Below are positions 32,736 to 36,829 of a stretch of 36,829 nucleotides of DNA, in pieces. The notes beneath the pieces were generated by a model. It was not told where the DNA came from and ran no database searches. It saw nothing but the letters and a program-made list of their open reading frames with translations. Each line of letters starts with the position of its first letter. Within the stretch, counting starts at the first letter, position 1. This DNA comes from an uncultured Veillonella sp. (GTDB lineage Bacteria > Bacillota > Negativicutes > Veillonellales > Veillonellaceae), in assembly GCA_934202215.1 (NCBI GenBank), contig CAKPXR010000010.1:1-36829 (forward strand), in the 5' to 3' direction. The translations under genes and the position numbers were made by a program.

Positions 32736-33674
32736 TTATTGAACGATAGGTTGAGATACCAATGTATTGATATGATCAAACCCTACTGGGGTTGGAGATA
32801 CGAGGTACAAGCATACAACAGCTGCTACAGCAAAGCCAATAGCTAAGTAGGAGAAGCTGCCATGACGTGGAAACTCATACATACCAAAGAGACGAATACC
32901 AATAGCCGCACCAATAGCGGTGATCAAAGATGGTATAGAGAAGATATTGTAGAAACCAAATACCACCATAAGACCTGCGTAACCACCTACCACTGTAATC
33001 ATAGGTAACATACGATCCATTGGATTTGGAATAGAACGTATAAGCGCAGCTGGATAGTAAGATGCTTCTACACCAAACATACCCAAGAACAAGTTAAAGT
33101 CAGCCCAAATTGTTTCCCATGCACTTCTAAAGGCATCTCGATGATTACCTACATACCATGCAAAACCTGTAATAATCAAAATAGCTAATCCTGCACAGAT
33201 GAAATAGTATTCACTAGGAATTTTAGGGCCCACATAAGCACCTATAGCCGTTACAACAGCACTCAAAACAGATGTAACAATAACGCGGTGCAAACGAGGA
33301 CGTTTATTTTCAGGAATACGTTTATATACTGTTGCCAATAGCTCTAATACAAAACAAGCCATAAAGACAGCAATGCCCGCAGCCGGTGCAAAGAAAGCCG
33401 TAATAATAGTCAAAATAAAAGGAATACACAATCGCCATTTAGGGAATAATACAAGATCTTTATAATCTAAACGAACATCCTGTGTCTCCATTGTAAAGTT
33501 GTTGTACACTATAAAGAGTAACATAAACGCGATAACATCAACAGCATTAGCCCCCCAAATCAATAGCGTAGGTACTATGATCATCGACAAGGCCACCCCT
33601 GATACACGAGATAAACCAGCGGCTACTATGCCAAGTAAGAAAAACGGTATTAAAGCAGATAAAATTTCAAGCAT
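32736..33674 (-). CDS. TauE/SafE-like membrane transporter
   Basis: A 312-residue integral membrane protein with about eight to nine hydrophobic helices. The N-terminal repeat FFLLGIVAAGLSRVSGVALSMIIVPTLLIWG follows the TauE/SafE pattern of a small-residue-rich helix and a short re-entrant stretch before a Pro-containing helix. Family members export sulfite, sulfoacetate or other organic anions; the substrate here is unknown. GGGAGGA lies upstream of the ATG. The HTH gene on the same strand ends 54 bp upstream, so the two may be co-transcribed. Confidence 0.65.
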   Translation of the reverse strand: MLEILSALIPFFLLGIVAAGLSRVSGVALSMIIVPTLLIWGANAVDVIAFMLLFIVYNNFTMETQDVRLDYKDLVLFPKWRLCIPFILTIITAFFAPAAGIAVFMACFVLELLATVYKRIPENKRPRLHRVIVTSVLSAVVTAIGAYVGPKIPSEYYFICAGLAILIITGFAWYVGNHRDAFRSAWETIWADFNLFLGMFGVEASYYPAALIRSIPNPMDRMLPMITVVGGYAGLMVVFGFYNIFSIPSLITAIGAAIGIRLFGMYEFPRHGSFSYLAIGFAVAAVVCLYLVSPTPVGFDHINTLVSQPIVQ

Positions 33675-33728
33675 AATATTCCTCCCATCATTATATAAAT
33701 TTAAGTATATAGTATCTACTTCACCACA

Positions 33729-34460
33729 TCAAGGAGAGATATAGTTTTTCATAGCCAACCGCCTTCTCACAGCAGATGTCGAGCACCCTAGTATCTGTGC
33801 AATTTTGGCAACACCATACCCTTGAGCACGCAATCTTCTTATTTTATTGTCATCTAATTGCAAGGTATTAGAACGAATTTCTATGCCTTGTTCACGTAAA
33901 TGCATAACCACTGTAGATCCACGAATCCCATAAGCCAAACCTATATCATCAGTACTCATATGATGATGAACATATAAATAGGCCATCTCCTCTACCTTTT
34001 GAGATGTTTGTGATTTAGGAATCGTACACGCACCCATATACCTCAATACATGATGGACTTTCCATTGCGATATACCATACATTTGTGCAATAGACTTAGA
34101 CGTGTTTCCACTTGCATAAGCCCTACAAATACGTATAGGATCGATAGCTATATTCTTTGTTGATTTCTGACAAGCTAATCCATATTCCTTCATACGATTT
34201 GCCATCGTTGTAACAGATACATCATAACGCTTTGCTAGAGAATGAAGTGACCATTTACCGGTTTCATATAGCGCCTGTACATGGACCATATTAATCTCTT
34301 TCTTTAAAGGTCTTCGCTCAATATCGTACTCTTTCATACGTCGCATAATAGTATCCACACTGCACTGAAAATACTCTGCCAGATCGCGAACACTCCATTG
34401 TTTTTCTACATATAATTGTTCTAATAACTGTCTAGGTATAACGCGCACATTACGATACAT
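33729..34460 (-). CDS. Protein of five tandem helix-turn-helix repeats
   Basis: 243 residues that divide into five HTH units of about 47-50 residues, with little else: about 7-50 (WSVRDLAEYFQCSVDTIMRRMKEY), 54-97 (WSLHSLAKRYDVSVTTMANRMKEY), 103-146 (TSKSIAQMYGISQWKVHHVLRYM), 153-196 (MSTDDIGLAYGIRGSTVVMHLREQG) and 200-240 (GVAKIAQILGCSTSAVRRRLAMKN). Each unit looks like the DNA-binding part of a resolvase/transposase or sigma-region-4 HTH. No catalytic, ligand or dimerisation domain is seen. Units 1 and 2 are the most alike (both end MKEY), suggesting internal duplication. GAAAGGTGA precedes the ATG. It could bind an extended or repeated DNA site; function is unknown. Confidence 0.82.
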   Translation of the reverse strand: MYRNVRVIPRQLLEQLYVEKQWSVRDLAEYFQCSVDTIMRRMKEYDIERRPLKKEINMVHVQALYETGKWSLHSLAKRYDVSVTTMANRMKEYGLACQKSTKNIAIDPIRICRAYASGNTSKSIAQMYGISQWKVHHVLRYMGACTIPKSQTSQKVEEMAYLYVHHHMSTDDIGLAYGIRGSTVVMHLREQGIEIRSNTLQLDDNKIRRLRAQGYGVAKIAQILGCSTSAVRRRLAMKNYISP

Positions 34461-34532
34461 AATATCACCTTTCCTTATAGACGAACTCCTTCCCCTATTA
34501 TTGTGAAAGTTCCATCAAGAAAAGACAATACA

Positions 34533-34578
34533 AAAGAGGTTCCTAATAGTCACATAGGTGACCAATAGGAACCTCTTT
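34533..34578 (-). terminator. Terminator of the nfeD-floA operon
   Basis: AAAGAGGTTCCTA (34533-34545) pairs with TAGGAACCTCTTT (34566-34578), with further inner GTCAC/GTGAC pairing. TTTTGTATTG follows in the minus sense. The gap 34579-34704 between it and the operon's last stop shows only a weak CTAACA/TGTTAG hairpin near 34670-34695. Confidence 0.8.
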
Positions 34579-34704
34579 CCATATGTAATTATATGCACCT
34601 AATAAGATAGGTATAATTCTAATTACTATCACAATATCCGGGCAAAAACCATCCATATTCTATCGCCTAACAGCCGCCTAGTAGAGTTGTTGTTAGAATG
34701 CTGA

Positions 34705-35283
34705 TTAGCGATATCTCCGTTCTAGAGCTTTAGGCTTGCCTAAAATGATAGACCACTTCATCCCTTCTTTTAGAGCATGATTAGCTTTTCGACTGCGAGT
34801 TGATGTTACAGCTGGTGTCTTTGTAACTCCTACATTCTCAAGAAGAACTCTCCCCTCTTCAGAGGCTTTATCCCGTTTAAACTCCGCTAATCGCTCATTT
34901 AAAGAAGGACCTGTAACAGATTCTCTAGCCGAGCGAGTCATATTAGTACTAACGCTAGTTGATTTGCTTGATGTACTCTTCGGTGAAATATCGACACCTT
35001 GTTTTTTTGTAGACTCTTCATCATAACGATGATTAGAATCTAAAACTGTCTTAAAATCCTCAGGCGAAGGTTCTACAGGCTTTTTCTCTATGGAGATACC
35101 ATATTCACGCTCCATATCCTCCCAAGTCTGGCAAGAACTCGAACTTTCATAGTTATCATGCTCATCAGACTCTTCAGTATTCTTGCTTTTTATAATAGAA
35201 AAAGCAATGTACGCGATGATAGCTAGAATAAATATAGGATTATTCGAAAAGATGGATAGCACGGAAGACAAAATAGAGTCCAT
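34705..35283 (-). CDS. Membrane-anchored protein of unknown function
   Basis: A 192-residue protein with one N-terminal transmembrane helix (about residues 13-32, NNPIFILAIIAYIAFSIIK), then a long low-complexity, Ser/Thr/Glu-rich region likely to be disordered, and a short conserved-looking C-terminal segment, LKEGMKWSIILGKPKALERRYR. There is no lipobox or cell-wall signal. The basic residues after the helix suggest that the bulk faces the cytoplasm. It starts 8 nt after floA with AGGAG upstream, so it is the third gene of the nfeD-floA operon and may be a partner of the flotillin-like protein. Confidence 0.75.
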   Translation of the reverse strand: MDSILSSVLSIFSNNPIFILAIIAYIAFSIIKSKNTEESDEHDNYESSSSCQTWEDMEREYGISIEKKPVEPSPEDFKTVLDSNHRYDEESTKKQGVDISPKSTSSKSTSVSTNMTRSARESVTGPSLNERLAEFKRDKASEEGRVLLENVGVTKTPAVTSTRSRKANHALKEGMKWSIILGKPKALERRYR

Positions 35284-35291
35284 AGCTACTC

Positions 35292-36248
35292 CTATTCACT
35301 ATCTGCTAAGTTTTCACGCATTTTAGTGTCTGCAATAATATTGTTCATATTGTAGTAATCCATAACGCCAAGATTACCGTTTCTGAAAGCCTCTGCCAAT
35401 GCTTTAGGAACTTCAGCTTGTGCTTCCACAACCTTAGCTTGCATGTCTTGTGTTTTCGCACGCATTTCTTGTTCTGTAGCAACAGCCATTGCACGTCGTT
35501 CTTCCGCACGAGCTTGAGCGATTTTCTTATCCGCTTCTGCTTGGTCTGTTTGCAATTGAGCACCAATGTTACGTCCTACGTCTACGTCCGCAATATCGAT
35601 GGACAAGATTTCAAATGCAGTACCCGCATCAAGACCTTTACCCAATACAGTACGAGAAATGTGATCTGGATTTTCTAGTACATCTGTATGTTCTTCAGAG
35701 GAACCTACAGTTGTTACGATACCTTCACCAACACGGGCGATGATTGTCGCTTCACCAGCACCACCAACGAGGCGATCAATATTAGCACGTACAGTTACAC
35801 GAGCACGAACCTTGAGTTCGATACCATTTTTTGCCACGGCAGAAATAATTGGTGTTTCAATCACTTTAGGATTAACGGACATTTGAACCGCTTCCAATAC
35901 ATCACGACCTGCAAGGTCAATAGCAGCAGAACGTTCGAATGTCAAAGGAATAGATGCGCGTTCAGCGGCAATCAACGCATCTACGACGCGGTCAACGTCA
36001 CCACCTGCAAGGTAATGCGCTTCTAGCTGATTTACATTAACATCAAGGCCCGCTTTATTAGCTTTGATCAAAGGCATTACGATTTGGGATGGATTTACAC
36101 GGCGCAAGCGCATACCTACGAGTGTAAAGATACCAACATTAACGCCTGCTGCAAGAGCAGATATCCAAAGGCCTAATGGCACAACATACAAGAACACCAT
36201 AATCCCAATCAGTAGAATGGGAATCAAAATTAAAATACCTACATCCAT
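35292..36248 (-). CDS. floA: Flotillin-like protein FloA
   Basis: A 318-residue SPFH-superfamily protein of the bacterial FloA (YqfA) type, which forms membrane-associated oligomers in functional membrane microdomains. The N-terminal hydrophobic hairpin (about 2-45) is followed by the PHB/SPFH domain ([67 protein letters not shown]) and an Ala/Glu-rich coiled coil ([20 protein letters not shown] to [13 protein letters not shown]). I start it at the ATG at 36248, which has GGAGG 5 nt upstream; the ATG at 36260 overlaps that site. It is next to nfeD, its usual partner. Confidence 0.94.
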   Translation of the reverse strand: MDVGILILIPILLIGIMVFLYVVPLGLWISALAAGVNVGIFTLVGMRLRRVNPSQIVMPLIKANKAGLDVNVNQLEAHYLAGGDVDRVVDALIAAERASIPLTFERSAAIDLAGRDVLEAVQMSVNPKVIETPIISAVAKNGIELKVRARVTVRANIDRLVGGAGEATIIARVGEGIVTTVGSSEEHTDVLENPDHISRTVLGKGLDAGTAFEILSIDIADVDVGRNIGAQLQTDQAEADKKIAQARAEERRAMAVATEQEMRAKTQDMQAKVVEAQAEVPKALAEAFRNGNLGVMDYYNMNNIIADTKMRENLADSE

Positions 36249-36284
36249 AATAACCTCCATTATAAACGACGATATGATGAAAGC

Positions 36285-36749
36285 TTAATCACGCTTTCTA
36301 ACAATATTGCGGCCGCCTACAACACGAAGCACCACAATAGGTGAACCGGCATCGATGAAGTCCCCTTCGGTCACAACATCCACCAAATTACCATCAATTT
36401 TAGCAATACCTGCAGGGCGCAGTGTAGTATGAGCTACGCCTTCTTTACCGACTAAATCATCTAATACATCATTAGATACATAGCCAGCTTTTGTTGTAGA
36501 TCGTTGCCCTAAAGTAAACAATTTACCTATCCAAGTCTTTTCAAAGTGATTAAAGAACACTATGATAAGGACAATTAACAAGGCTGTTAATCCTAGTACG
36601 GTATACAATGCTGTCGTTCCCTCCCCAAGAGCTACATATACGCCCCAAAGGAAGGTACAATAACCAATGAGTCCCAAAATACCACCTGGAACTACGAGTT
36701 CTACAGCCATTAGGGCAATCCCTACAGCCATCCAAATTAAAAACTCCAT
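36285..36749 (-). CDS. nfeD: NfeD-like membrane protein
   Basis: A 154-residue short NfeD protein: an N-terminal membrane part with about three to four helices (MEFLIWMAVGIALMAVELVVPGG through LLIVLIIVFF) and a C-terminal OB-fold domain (LVGKEGVAHTTLRPAGIAKIDGNLVDVVTEGDFIDAG, IVVLRVVGGRNIVRK). It lacks the ClpP-like protease domain of long NfeD, so it is the truncated form usually paired with flotillins. GGAGG lies upstream of the ATG. It is first gene of the operon. Confidence 0.93.
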   Translation of the reverse strand: MEFLIWMAVGIALMAVELVVPGGILGLIGYCTFLWGVYVALGEGTTALYTVLGLTALLIVLIIVFFNHFEKTWIGKLFTLGQRSTTKAGYVSNDVLDDLVGKEGVAHTTLRPAGIAKIDGNLVDVVTEGDFIDAGSPIVVLRVVGGRNIVRKRD

Positions 36750-36792
36750 AGACCCTCCTCTCTACAATTAATTTTATACAACTTATATACTC

Positions 36793-36798
36793 ATTATA
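36793..36798 (-). promoter_or_regulatory. Probable -10 of the nfeD-floA operon
   Basis: TATAAT in the minus sense, preceded by TTG, about 44 bp upstream of the nfeD start. The -35 region is AT-rich and does not match consensus well. Confidence 0.35.
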
Positions 36799-36829
36799 CA
36801 ATATTAAAAATAATTTATAAAGATTTTAA

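Noticed and set aside
35418..36026. Several plus-strand open frames opposite floA
   Set aside because: They arise from the regular Ala/Glu codon pattern of FloA on the other strand and lack start signals or recognisable sequence.

Overview
The window looks like chromosomal DNA of a low-GC anaerobe of the Veillonella type (Negativicutes, diderm Firmicutes). This rests on the AT-rich composition, strong AGGAGG-type ribosome binding sites, the gene set and general family resemblance; no database search was run. Almost everything is ordinary metabolism, but several leaders and operators have unusual structure.

Layout. 1-180: left end of an IS200/IS605-family insertion sequence; only the first 14 codons of tnpA lie inside the window. 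266-8054 (minus): a complete chorismate-to-DHNA menaquinone operon in the order menF-menD-menH-menB-menE-menC-menI, with a hairpin in its leader. 8354-15679 (minus): the de novo purine operon purE-purC-purF-purM-purN-purH-purD, preceded by a promoter, a 30-codon leader ORF and an intrinsic terminator embedded in that ORF. 16113-17612 (minus): xpt followed by two paralogous small proteins of unknown function. 17857-18762 (minus): a LysR-type regulator, divergent from purL (19031-22771, plus), the only purine gene here outside the operon. 22935-24170 (plus): a flavodiiron protein. 24318-24408: tRNA-Ser(GGA). 24623-26509 (minus): a homocysteine S-methyltransferase and an amino-acid-binding lipoprotein whose promoter carries two palindromes. 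26877-28811 (minus) and 29055-30278 (plus): a divergent pair of OPT-family peptide transporter and peptidase T. 30412-34460 (minus): an MFS transporter, a uracil-DNA-glycosylase-like protein, a TauE/SafE-like membrane protein and a protein made of five tandem helix-turn-helix units. 34705-36749 (minus): nfeD, floA and a membrane-anchored unknown protein.

How it works together. The purine operon and purL between them encode PRPP-to-IMP enzymes except PurK and PurB, and xpt adds xanthine salvage. The men genes make DHNA; menA and menG are not present. The best candidate for something undescribed is the purE leader: the terminator is part of the coding sequence of a strongly initiated leader peptide whose stop codon abuts the purE ribosome binding site. 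That layout implies translation-dependent attenuation in place of the purine riboswitch often seen in Firmicutes. The five-HTH protein, the 12-bp palindrome shared by the men operon and the binding-protein promoter, and the SD-sequestering stem in the IS element are also worth checking.
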